A model generated the notes under the pieces. The model was not told where the DNA came from and made no database searches. It worked only from the letters and a program-made list of their open reading frames with translations. DNA of 64,000 nt, from assembly GCA_027019165.1 (NCBI GenBank), contig JALUXC010000008.1:221929-285928 (forward strand). Reading direction: 5' to 3'. This document shows, in pieces, positions 46,150 through 54,010 of this stretch. This DNA is from Pseudophaeobacter sp. (GTDB taxonomy: Bacteria > Pseudomonadota > Alphaproteobacteria > Rhodobacterales > Rhodobacteraceae). The translations under genes were made by a program, and so were the position numbers. The number at the start of each line of letters is the position of its first letter. Position 1 is the stretch's first letter.

Positions 46150-46881
46150 ATGACGTCGCAATTCGAAGGCAAAAGCGTCATCATCACCGGAGCTGGAAAA
46201 GGCATCGGCCGCGCCTGTGCCGTCGAAATGGCAAAACGGGGCGCCAAGGTTGTTGCCATGGCCCGCACGCAATCAGATCTCGACAGCCTGGCAAAAGACA
46301 TCGGGGCCACGGGCATCGCGGTCGACTTGATGAACACAAAATCAGCCCGTGCTGCCATGATAGAAACCGGCTGCCGAGATTTCCTGATCAACTGCGCCGG
46401 AACCAATGTGCTGGAGACGGTGCTCGACATGACAGACGAGGGCTATGAGGCGGTCATGGGCATCAATCTGCGAGCAGCATTGGTCTGCGCCCAGGAATTC
46501 GCGCGTGCCCGCATTGCTGCAGGAGGCGGAGGCGCTATCGTCAACGTCACCTCCATCGCGGGGCATCGGGGATTTGATGAGCACATGTGCTATGCCGCCT
46601 CGAAGGCAGGCCTTGAAGGGGCCACGCGCGTTATGGCCAAGGAACTGGGCCCCCATGGCATTCGTGTCAACGCAGTTGCACCGACCGTCACAATGACAGA
46701 GCTGGCTGCTGCCGCCTGGTCAGATCCTGCCAAGAAAGGCCCAATGATGGTCCGACACCCGGTCGGCCGGTTTGCCGAGGTCGAGGATGTGGCCAAATCC
46801 ATCATCATGCTCTTGGGCAGCGATGCCCCCATGGTCACAGGCGCCGTGCTTCCAATCGACGGCGGCTTCCTGGCTGTCTGA
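46150..46881 (+). CDS. Short-chain dehydrogenase (L-xylulose reductase-like)
   Basis: SDR of 243 residues: cofactor motif TGAGKGIGRACA, aspartate-free second strand with VAMARTQSDLDSL (Arg after the strand suggests NADPH), INCAGTN, and catalytic S/Y-x3-K in VTSIAGH and YAASKAG. The length and the MARTQSDLDSL segment are like L-xylulose/dicarbonyl reductase (DCXR). A polyol such as xylitol, L-arabinitol or L-xylulose is the likely substrate. Followed 30 bases later by ribitol dehydrogenase. Confidence 0.87.
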   Translation: MTSQFEGKSVIITGAGKGIGRACAVEMAKRGAKVVAMARTQSDLDSLAKDIGATGIAVDLMNTKSARAAMIETGCRDFLINCAGTNVLETVLDMTDEGYEAVMGINLRAALVCAQEFARARIAAGGGGAIVNVTSIAGHRGFDEHMCYAASKAGLEGATRVMAKELGPHGIRVNAVAPTVTMTELAAAAWSDPAKKGPMMVRHPVGRFAEVEDVAKSIIMLLGSDAPMVTGAVLPIDGGFLAV

Positions 46882-46911
46882 CCCCCCAATTGAACAACAA
46901 GGAGGCCCGAT

Positions 46912-47640
46912 ATGGCCGAAACCCTCCGTGGAAAGATCGCCGTTGTCACAGGCGCGGCCTCAGGTATCGGATTGGCAGCCAGCGAAGCGCTGGTTGCAGA
47001 AGGCGCAACCGTTGTCATGGTGGACCTGGACGAAAAATCGCTGGCCGAGCAGACGGCGCGCCTTGGTGAAATGACCATGGCACAAGTAACCAATCTTCTG
47101 GATCCTGAGAGCTGCAAGGCGATGGTTCCTGAAATACTCAAAAAGGTCGAGCATATAGATATCCTGCATTGCAATGCCGGAACCTACATAGGTGGCGATC
47201 TCGATGAGACCGATCCCGACACCATTGACAGGATGCTCAACCTGAACGTCAACGCCGTAATGAAGAACGTTCACGGCGTGATCCCCCACATGAAATCCCG
47301 AGGAACCGGCGACATCTGGGTGACATGCTCGGTCGCGGGTCATTCGGCCATCCCGTGGGAACCTGTCTATTCTGGCTCCAAATGGGCGATGACCTGTTTC
47401 GTCCAAACGATGCGCCGCCAATTGCGGGAACATGGCATTCGGGTAGGCCAGGTCTCGCCCGGACCCGTGGTTTCAGCCCTGCTGGCGGATTGGCCCGAAG
47501 AGAACCTGCGCAAGGCAAAAGAAAGCGGCTCTCTGATTGAGCCTGCGGAAGTTGCCGACGCTTTGATCTTTGCTTTGACCCGCGGACGCAATGTGACGAT
47601 CCGCGACATGATTGTTCTGCCCACAAACTTCGATATTTAG
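46912..47640 (+). CDS. rbtD: Ribitol 2-dehydrogenase
   Basis: SDR of 242 residues oxidising ribitol to D-ribulose. Besides the SDR motifs (TGAASGIGLAA, CNAGTYIGG, YSGSKWA) it closely follows the Klebsiella ribitol dehydrogenase sequence as I remember it: AGTYIGGDLDETDPDTIDR, WEPVYSGSKWA, VSPGPVVSALLADWP and VTIRDMIVLP near the end. Ribosome site AAGGAGG precedes the ATG. No separate ribulokinase gene is in the window; XylB may serve. Confidence 0.9.
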   Translation: MAETLRGKIAVVTGAASGIGLAASEALVAEGATVVMVDLDEKSLAEQTARLGEMTMAQVTNLLDPESCKAMVPEILKKVEHIDILHCNAGTYIGGDLDETDPDTIDRMLNLNVNAVMKNVHGVIPHMKSRGTGDIWVTCSVAGHSAIPWEPVYSGSKWAMTCFVQTMRRQLREHGIRVGQVSPGPVVSALLADWPEENLRKAKESGSLIEPAEVADALIFALTRGRNVTIRDMIVLPTNFDI

Positions 47641-47961
47641 CGCTGCGATTTCAGATGATCGGCCGCACAGCCTTTTTGACAGGCTGATTGCGGCTGAGGC
47701 AGGGAGGTCTGCCAATGGCCTTTGCCGAGCCCGAAATCGCCCGGCAACGTCTTTTGATCTCGTCTTTCACTCTGAGTGATGGCGGCCCGAGAGTTGATTT
47801 TCCAGATCATTTTCCCGCCAAACCCGATTGCGCATGTTGAAATCCGCTTGCGGAAATCCAGCCATTGATCAAGCTTCAGCCGTCGCTGTGTTGGCCTGAG
47901 ACCTGAGTGCCACATACCTTTTTCGTCGCCATTGCACCCGGATGTATTGCGACATTGAGGC
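47641..47961. other. Gene-free stretch between rbtD and DUF2218-like gene
   Basis: About 320 bases. A minus-strand frame through it (47637-47987) has no recognisable domain, and no clear terminator was found after rbtD. Possibly decayed sequence. Confidence 0.35.
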
Positions 47962-48249
47962 TCAGACGTCCCGCCACTCCATTTCATCGAAGTCTTCGCG
48001 GAAAGCGAAGGTCTTCAGGTGGACATCAATAACGGATCGCGCCTTGGCCAGTGCATCGTCGTCTTCGGCGCTGATATGGACGATCAACGCGCCCTCCTGA
48101 GCAAAAAGACACGCTTTTCCAAAGGGAAAGTTCACATCTCCCTGCTGGCTGTCATACTCAACTTTGACCTTATGGGCGAAGTGCTTGCACAGCTGCTGCA
48201 GATATTTGCTTGCGAACTGCGTTTTGAACGAACCGGTTTGTTTGAGCAT
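47962..48249 (-). CDS. DUF2218 family protein
   Basis: Small protein of 95 residues matching the DUF2218 pattern: start with GSFKTQFASKYLQQLCKHFAHK, middle YDSQQGDVNFPFGKACLFA (cited in part), and end HLKTFAFREDFDEMEW. I start it at the ATG at 48249 since the longer frame has an unrelated extension. DUF2218 genes often accompany iron-uptake receptors, as here. Function unknown. Confidence 0.75.
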   Translation of the reverse strand: MLKQTGSFKTQFASKYLQQLCKHFAHKVKVEYDSQQGDVNFPFGKACLFAQEGALIVHISAEDDDALAKARSVIDVHLKTFAFREDFDEMEWRDV

Positions 48250-48283
48250 GGGACTCCTGGCGATAACTGGGGCTGGGCAAGAC

Positions 48284-48306
48284 AAAGGGGCGGTTAGCGC
48301 CCCTTT
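48284..48306. terminator. Terminator-like hairpin between receptor and DUF2218 genes
   Basis: AAAGGGGCG (48284-48292) and CGCCCCTTT (48298-48306) pair perfectly over a 5-base loop. On the minus strand it is 24 bases beyond the receptor stop and ends in TTTGTCTT. Likely a terminator or attenuator separating the receptor from the small gene. Confidence 0.7.
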
Positions 48307-48330
48307 GGACTGTTGTGGCAATTGCTGCGC

Positions 48331-50295
48331 TCAGAACCGCAGACGAGCCGTCAGGCCGATCGTTCGGCCCGGTTCGTTGAGGGCAATGACGCTGGCCGCG
48401 TCGACGCCGTCAGAACTGCGGCTTGCATAGGTCTCGTCAAAGAGATTGCGGACATCCAGACGAATTTCGAGATTGCCAAGATCACGCGGGGAGTAGGCCG
48501 CATAAAGATTGACCACCTCATAGCCCGGCAATGTGATGGCCGCATCGCTGTTCTCCAGGGCGATCTCTGCGGTGCCGCCAACACGCCACTGCTCGTCCAG
48601 ATCCCAACCTCCTTCCAGTGCAATCATATGGCCCATTGGGCGTCCCAGATAGTATGCGGTGGACCCGACGGCAGCGCCGTTCAGCTCAACATCTGCATAG
48701 GTCCAGTTGAGACGGGCGAAACCGCTGAGCCAGCTATATTCCACAGCGACATCAACACCCTGACTTTTGAGGTCTGCAGTAGCGCCACGAGCCCCCGAGC
48801 TTGGAAGCACAGCCGCAATGTCGTCAACATCGGTGCGGAACAGAGCAGCACTGACGTTCCAGGGCCCCTTGTCAAAGCGCAACCCGATCCGGCCGGCGTT
48901 GGCTCGGGAGGTGGTGAAGCCGGAATAGTTCCAGGCTGTGCCAAAGTTGACCAGCGCGGCTTCGCCCAGCTCATAGCCACCCCAGCTCGAAGCAAGTCCG
49001 GCATTCAAGGTCCAGGAATCGGACAGGATGACATCCACCGAACCATTGACACTGAAACCACCCTCAGAAAACTTCGACCCGTCTGCACCGGTGAACCTCT
49101 GGCTGTCATAGCGAGCGCCATAGCTGACGGAAACCCGCTGACCGACATCCTGCCGGGCCTGTGCGAAGAGACCAACGTTGCTGAGTTTTTCGGTGCCCGA
49201 ACTTGCAAAAAGCCCCGGTCCTCGCCCCTGCCCTTCGGCGGTTTCTCTGAAGAAATCCAGTCCGGCGGTCAGCGTCCCCCCCGCGATTGCGAAGTCGTTC
49301 TTGAAGGTTCCGCTCAGACTCTTGTTGACGCCGTAGACACCGCTGGCATCGATTTCCTGCTCGTTGTGGCTGATCTGGATGACCGGATCCCAGATCCCCT
49401 GTGCCTGGGTGTTGGAGTAGGTAAATGTATAGGAGGTCCGGCGCGATAAGGCTTCGGTCAGAACGCTGGGACGTGACACCACACCCGCGAAATCAGGACG
49501 GATAAACAGAATGCCTCCAGGTCCGGCCTGGGCCGAGCGCAATCCGCTGTCTTCGGTTTCAGAAGCCGCAAATTCAAAGCGATGACCGTTTTGGGCCTCA
49601 TAGGCGAATTTGACGACATAGTCTGTCAGATCCGCCCTGGTCCCAAGGACTTCATTGCCATCGCCATCTTTGTAGTCATTACCAGTCCGCCGGGTGGCGC
49701 TGAGCAGGTATTCGAAGCCATTCTGACGTCCAAACAGCGCCAGCGCACTTTCCAGCTCAGTACCGTTGTCGCTGGTGCCCAGTTTGAAGCGGCCACCAAA
49801 GTTCTCTCCCGCGTCCAACAGGTCGCCAGCGTCCTTTGTCTCATAGGCAATAGAGCCCGCCAGAGCTCCCGGACCTGCGTCGGCCGGGGCCAAGCCCTTG
49901 CTGATTTCAACGGATTTCAACAATTCCGGGTCCAACAGGACGTTGCCGGTGTGATGAAACGCGGATTTGTTCTGACGCGCTCCGTCGATGGTCACCGAAA
50001 GAAGGCTTTCCTCGATCCCGTTCACAAAGACTTTCTGGGCGATCGCTGCCCCACCGCCTGTCGTCACCGCGCTTTCGCCAGCAAAGACATCCTTGACCGA
50101 CGAGGGGTTCCGCGCGTCGAGCTGCTCTTCGGTAACGGTGTCATTGCCCAAAAGAGCCTGCGCATCAGCAGATTCGATACGGACCTCGCCCAGAAAGACC
50201 GGATCGTCCTCCTGCGCGAAGGCAGTGGTGGCAAGCAAAGGCGTGGACAGAGCTGTCCCGGCCAGAATGAATGAACGCAGCGGCATCCGCGACAT
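48331..50295 (-). CDS. TonB-dependent outer membrane receptor
   Basis: Receptor of 654 residues with signal peptide MSRMPLRSFILAGTALSTPL through TTAFA. A plug domain (about residues 35-150, with FVNGIEESLLSVTIDGARQ, quoted in part, and VEISKGLAPADAGPGALAGS) is followed by a beta-barrel ending in the outer-membrane signal LTARLRF. The plug sequence resembles heme/siderophore receptors. The divergent AraC/PchR-type gene and the DUF2218 gene downstream support iron or heme uptake; ligand not determined. Confidence 0.9.
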   Translation of the reverse strand: MSRMPLRSFILAGTALSTPLLATTAFAQEDDPVFLGEVRIESADAQALLGNDTVTEEQLDARNPSSVKDVFAGESAVTTGGGAAIAQKVFVNGIEESLLSVTIDGARQNKSAFHHTGNVLLDPELLKSVEISKGLAPADAGPGALAGSIAYETKDAGDLLDAGENFGGRFKLGTSDNGTELESALALFGRQNGFEYLLSATRRTGNDYKDGDGNEVLGTRADLTDYVVKFAYEAQNGHRFEFAASETEDSGLRSAQAGPGGILFIRPDFAGVVSRPSVLTEALSRRTSYTFTYSNTQAQGIWDPVIQISHNEQEIDASGVYGVNKSLSGTFKNDFAIAGGTLTAGLDFFRETAEGQGRGPGLFASSGTEKLSNVGLFAQARQDVGQRVSVSYGARYDSQRFTGADGSKFSEGGFSVNGSVDVILSDSWTLNAGLASSWGGYELGEAALVNFGTAWNYSGFTTSRANAGRIGLRFDKGPWNVSAALFRTDVDDIAAVLPSSGARGATADLKSQGVDVAVEYSWLSGFARLNWTYADVELNGAAVGSTAYYLGRPMGHMIALEGGWDLDEQWRVGGTAEIALENSDAAITLPGYEVVNLYAAYSPRDLGNLEIRLDVRNLFDETYASRSSDGVDAASVIALNEPGRTIGLTARLRF

Positions 50296-50369
50296 CGTGG
50301 TATCCCCAGAAAGTTGACTATTTCAGTGGGATAATTAAATTGCATCCTCACACCCCGCCAGTCAGCGAT

Positions 50370-50402
50370 CTTTGCGAAACGTTCAAAAACCTTTGCGAAA
50401 CG
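50370..50402. promoter_or_regulatory. Direct repeat, candidate AraC/PchR-type binding site
   Basis: CTTTGCGAAACG occurs at 50370-50381 and 50391-50402, exactly two helical turns (21 bases) apart, between the divergent receptor and AraC genes. Directly repeated sites of this spacing fit monomer-pair binding by AraC-type proteins such as PchR. Confidence 0.7.
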
Positions 50403-50458
50403 CAAGAAAACCGCTGTCCAGCACAAGGGTCCCTGTTTTTTCTGGACTGGATGCGCAC

Positions 50459-51406
50459 ATGGATGGGCTGCGGAAAACTCTTCCGAATGTCATGGAATTC
50501 GAACGAAAACTGGACTGGTTCAGCGCGACACAGCGGCCGGGATCCCACGTCTTTGATGGGCTGGTCACCGCCCTGAAACTTCAGAATGGCTTTGGACTGC
50601 ATACCCTCAATGCCACCGCCCGGCAGGCTTTCGAGGTTCAGGGGCAACGCAATCCGGGTGCGGTGCTGCATTGTTTTCTGGAAGGCACGACCGAAGCTCA
50701 ACTGGACGGAACTCCCATGAATCTAGGCAGGCGTCCCGGGGAGCCAGTCAAGCTGGTTCTGACCTCAATCGACGAAGCCCAGCGCTTTTACCGTCGCTCA
50801 AACCCCAACGAATATGTACGCAAGATCAGCATACAGATGTCCCATGACTGGCTCGACCAAAACGCCCTCTCCCTGCCAGAGCTATCGCACAGCCGCCTGA
50901 TGCAGCGAATGGAATGGCTTGCCAGCATGGAAGACATCATCGTCCTTGAGAGGCTCGCCGTCACGCAAGGGTTTTCCACACCTGTGGCCCGTCTGCAGGC
51001 AGAATCTATGGCCCTGGGACTGGTGGCCCGGTGTTTTGCGGATATGAACACCCCCCAAACGGGCTCCGGGCTGACCGCACGGGAAACTGCACAACTTTTG
51101 CGCATCGAAGAGTTCGCGCGCCGCCCCGGACCGGTGCCATCTCTGCAGGAACTGGCCACCGAGGGCGGGCTCAGTCAATCCGGTCTGAGGCGCCTGATCC
51201 AGAAGGCGCACGGACGAGCCCCGCTTGCGCATATTCGTCGGCTTCGTCTCGAAGTGGCACGCAGGGCTCTTGAGGAGGATCGGCTCCGTATCGAGGATGC
51301 TGCAGAACAGGCGGGATATGGCTCCCCTGCAAACTTCGCCACCGCATTCCGCCGACTATTCGGGATTGCACCATCGCAGGTCCGTCGTCCGCTGGTCCGT
51401 CGCTAG
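50459..51406 (+). CDS. AraC family transcriptional regulator (PchR-like)
   Basis: Regulator of 315 residues from the ATG chosen. The C-terminal AraC domain has two helix-turn-helices (SLQELATEGGLSQSGLRRLI and IEDAAEQAGYGSPANFATAF, then RRLFGIAPSQVRR). The N-terminal part lacks a cupin-like pattern and resembles PchR-type iron regulators. A TTG at 50372 would also be in frame, but it would put the operator-like direct repeat inside the coding region, so the ATG at 50459 is preferred. Probably activates the TonB receptor gene when a siderophore or heme is present. Confidence 0.85.
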   Translation: MDGLRKTLPNVMEFERKLDWFSATQRPGSHVFDGLVTALKLQNGFGLHTLNATARQAFEVQGQRNPGAVLHCFLEGTTEAQLDGTPMNLGRRPGEPVKLVLTSIDEAQRFYRRSNPNEYVRKISIQMSHDWLDQNALSLPELSHSRLMQRMEWLASMEDIIVLERLAVTQGFSTPVARLQAESMALGLVARCFADMNTPQTGSGLTARETAQLLRIEEFARRPGPVPSLQELATEGGLSQSGLRRLIQKAHGRAPLAHIRRLRLEVARRALEEDRLRIEDAAEQAGYGSPANFATAFRRLFGIAPSQVRRPLVRR

Positions 51407-51950
51407 TTTTTGATGACAAAAGGTGATCATAGTCGGTGTCCGGAGTGCGCCACCTAGAAATCCGCTTATGAAAACCACTTGCTACAAGAGGTGAACTCGC
51501 CCCTCGGATGGGCGGTGGCGACACATTTTGATCTGTTGGCCGCGCCGTACGTTCACTTCTGGCTGGACTGACCATCACCAATAGCCCCTACACAGATCGT
51601 ACGGGCCCGTGCGATTCGCCGACAATTTACTTTCGTTCGGGACAGTCAAGGATGCCGTAGAGGCAAGCGATTAGGCGGTTTTCCCAGGCCAAGGACTCTG
51701 CAGCGCAGCAATTCAGTGTTGCGGCACCTAACCCCCGGGAAGCTGTTGTTTTTCATCGATCTGCGCGCGAGATTTTTCTGCACTTTGCAGGCAGACAAAA
51801 TGGCTTTGGAGCCATCCCGAAACCAGGCGCAGAAACACCTTAGGTTGTTTTTTTGTGCCAATTGTGCAAGACTGATGAGGATATTTTTGAATTTTTCTCT
51901 GCCGTTTTTTGTCGCCGCACGGCGATCATTTGACTAGCCCGGATCTTGCC
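51407..51950. other. Gene-free, partly AT-rich region before the RiPP locus
   Basis: About 540 bases without a credible gene. Contains a near-palindrome (51596-51615) and, at 51840-51910, a T-rich stretch with two TTGTGC copies (51853-51858 and 51862-51867), probably promoter sequence for the peptide locus. Confidence 0.5.
51596..51615. promoter_or_regulatory. Near-palindromic site upstream of the RiPP locus
   Basis: ATCGTACGGGCCCGTGCGAT is symmetric in 18 of 20 positions with a perfect ACGGGCCCGT core. It is about 335 bases before the protease start. May be a regulator site; no local regulator gene is an obvious partner. Confidence 0.4.
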
Positions 51951-53231
51951 ATGTCAAAAAAACTGAAAGAATTCATTGGATCATTGCCTTTGCAAAAGGC
52001 GGACGCCAAGGCGTTTTGCGCTGATCCGGTTGGTTATCTTGACAAGCACGGCTATGCCACCGACGGCCTACCTGCAGCAACAACGCCGTTGAATCCCAAA
52101 GCACTGGAAGGGCTGCGACTCGTCCGGGAGCTGCGCGCACTTCTGCAGGAGTCTGCAGTCAAACCAAAAGAAAGCAGTGCGCCGCCTTCGCCACAGGAGG
52201 GGGCACCGAAAACACAACACAAACCAGACAGTGGCGCAGCGCAACCGGTTTTTCGGCCGCCTGTTGCGGCACCACAGATGCTGACTGGAGCGGGACCAGC
52301 GACGCCGGTGGAATCCTTTGCCTCGGGACAAGAAGCAGAAAGCACGCAAACGACATCAGGCCTGCCATTTCCGGAGTTTGCCGATGCCTTTGCGGCCCGG
52401 GACAGTTTTCGGATGTCGGCCCGACGGACAGAGTCGGCGGCTCAGGAGGTCCCCAAGGCCGGCTTGAAGCCCTGCTCCGAACCCTTGCCCGATGCCAGTT
52501 CGGCCGGGCCCATGGTGCTACGACAGATCGTCGGAGCCCCGCCCACGAGCGATGGCGATATGACCGCCGAAGCTGTGATCCTCGCCGATGATCGGGTGCA
52601 AGTGTTGGACAGCAGCGCCACGCCATTCTCCTGGCTGTGCCGCCTGGAGATCACCGCCTCTAACGGTACCCGATGGTTGGGCACCGGCTGGTTCATTTCG
52701 CCGTCGGTGATCGTCACCGCAGGGCATTGCGTTTTTTTGCACAATCACGGCGGCTGGGTGCGCTCGATCACTGTCTTCGTGGGGCAGAACCAAACCCACT
52801 ACGACCGCGCCTTCACGGTCATGCATTATGCCTCTACCAGCGGATGGGTGAACAACCGCGACACGGTGCATGACTACGGCGTGATCTTTGCACCACCCGG
52901 GGATCAGGGGTTTTTCGGATATGGCGTGCTGCCCGATGTCACGCTGAGCGGCGCTCTGGCCAATATTTCCGGCTATCCGCAGGACAAGCCCAGCGGCACT
53001 CTGTGGGGCCACGCCAAGCGTCTGCAACCGCCGCAGCCAGCGATCCTGCAGTATGAGATCGACACTTTCGGCGGCATGAGCGGCGCCCCCGTCGTCATGT
53101 GGGATGGGCAGGACTACATCGCCACCGGGATCCACAATTACGGTGGATCACAGTTGAACACCGCAAGCCGGCTCACGGAACAAGTGTTCTACAACTTTGA
53201 GCGATGGAAGTCGCTCGGAGGCCGCAACTGA
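51951..53231 (+). CDS. Trypsin-fold (V8/glutamyl-endopeptidase-like) serine protease with leader-like N-terminus
   Basis: Protease of 426 residues with three parts. Residues 1-70: helical, with KADAKAFCADPVGYLDKHG, a pattern seen in RiPP leader peptides and related recognition domains; no Sec signal. Residues 70-220: Pro/Ala/Ser/Gln-rich linker. Residues 225-420: S1B-type domain with the triad H259 (TAGHC), D308 (VHDYGVI) and S377 (GGMSGAP). An Asp lies six residues before the Ser, the trypsin-189 position by simple counting, but V8-like enzymes vary here, so specificity is open. The precursor gene starts 25 bases downstream. Likely cuts the modified multi-core peptide. Start at the ATG at 51951 (ribosome site weak). 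Confidence 0.8.
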   Translation: MSKKLKEFIGSLPLQKADAKAFCADPVGYLDKHGYATDGLPAATTPLNPKALEGLRLVRELRALLQESAVKPKESSAPPSPQEGAPKTQHKPDSGAAQPVFRPPVAAPQMLTGAGPATPVESFASGQEAESTQTTSGLPFPEFADAFAARDSFRMSARRTESAAQEVPKAGLKPCSEPLPDASSAGPMVLRQIVGAPPTSDGDMTAEAVILADDRVQVLDSSATPFSWLCRLEITASNGTRWLGTGWFISPSVIVTAGHCVFLHNHGGWVRSITVFVGQNQTHYDRAFTVMHYASTSGWVNNRDTVHDYGVIFAPPGDQGFFGYGVLPDVTLSGALANISGYPQDKPSGTLWGHAKRLQPPQPAILQYEIDTFGGMSGAPVVMWDGQDYIATGIHNYGGSQLNTASRLTEQVFYNFERWKSLGGRN

Positions 53232-53256
53232 AGTCATTTGCAAAAAGGAGAATACG

Positions 53257-53904
53257 ATGAAAATTCACTACCATGGCGACGGCTCTGAAGCCGAAGCCGC
53301 CCAATTGCGTGGATTGGCAGGCAAGGGTGGTCAGGCCGCCTTTCTCGACATCCACTACCATGGCAAGGAAGGCATGGCCGGCGGGGTCATGCGCGAAAGC
53401 GCCGAAGAGGCCGAAGGCGGTTTGATATCCAGAAACGCGCTGAGCGGGGGTGGTGGACAGGCGGCGTTCCTGGACATTCACTACCATGGCAAAGAGGGCC
53501 TCGCGGCCGCGTCAAACCCAGCCCTGTCCAAGGGGGGACAAGCCGCCTTCCTGGATATCCACTATCATGGCAAAGAGGGTTTGGCAGCGGCGTCAAATCC
53601 GGCCCTATCCAAGGGCGGTCAGGCGGCGTTCCTTGACATTCACTACCATGGCAAGGAAGGCATGGCTGGCAGCGTCATGCGCGAAAGCGCAGAAGAGGCC
53701 GAAGGCGCGCTGATGTCCCGCTCTTCCATGGCGGCGGTCGAGGCACCGACCCTGGAGGCACCCAAATTGGGCAAGGGCGGTGGCCAGGCCGCGTTCCTGG
53801 ATATCCACTATCACGGCAAGTCGATCACCGACATGGATGTGATGGACAAGCCCGGCCTCCATATTGGAGACGCGGCACTGTTGGACATCCACTATCACGG
53901 CTGA
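53257..53904 (+). CDS. Multi-core RiPP precursor with repeated HYHG motif
   Basis: Protein of 215 residues, start fixed by an AAGGAG six bases upstream. The unit GQAAFLDIHYHG occurs at residues 25-36, 67-78, 94-105, 121-132 and 176-187, each followed by Lys; a variant DAALLDIHYHG ends the protein (205-215), and MKIHYHG begins it. So there are seven HYHG motifs at 4, 33, 75, 102, 129, 184 and 212. Spacers repeat too: MRESAEEAEG twice (45-54, 141-150) and GLAAASNPALSK twice. The five full copies use different synonymous codons yet encode identical residues. No known leader or double-glycine site. Followed by three radical SAM genes. Product not recognised. Confidence 0.85.
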   Translation: MKIHYHGDGSEAEAAQLRGLAGKGGQAAFLDIHYHGKEGMAGGVMRESAEEAEGGLISRNALSGGGGQAAFLDIHYHGKEGLAAASNPALSKGGQAAFLDIHYHGKEGLAAASNPALSKGGQAAFLDIHYHGKEGMAGSVMRESAEEAEGALMSRSSMAAVEAPTLEAPKLGKGGGQAAFLDIHYHGKSITDMDVMDKPGLHIGDAALLDIHYHG

Positions 53905-53910
53905 TGCCCT

Positions 53911-53940
53911 GATCCGGGGGATGAGAAGATCTCCCGGGTC
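53911..53940 (+). terminator. Strong hairpin between precursor and maturase genes
   Basis: A 12-base stem (53911-53922 with 53929-53940, two G-U pairs) around the loop GAGAAG, starting 7 bases after the precursor stop. There is no T-run, so it probably slows transcription or stabilises the precursor mRNA, raising precursor over enzymes, as is common in peptide clusters. Confidence 0.75.
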
Positions 53941-54010
53941 CTTCGCTCCCACTGTCTGATCGGCAGCCTATGCTAAGAGCAGGGATGCCTTGTGCCCAAC
54001 GGAGACCGCA

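Noticed and set aside
45812..46153. 113-codon frame filling the gap between the SorC gene and the first dehydrogenase
   Set aside because: No ribosome site, no recognisable domain and skewed composition; kept only as a gap note.
47637..47987. Minus-strand frame between rbtD and the DUF2218-like gene
   Set aside because: No ribosome site or family pattern; it runs into both neighbours.
53257..53904. Repeats that could be taken for a CRISPR array or tandem DNA repeat
   Set aside because: The units are in frame, identical at protein level and different in DNA, with unequal spacing (27-55 residues); they are protein repeats.
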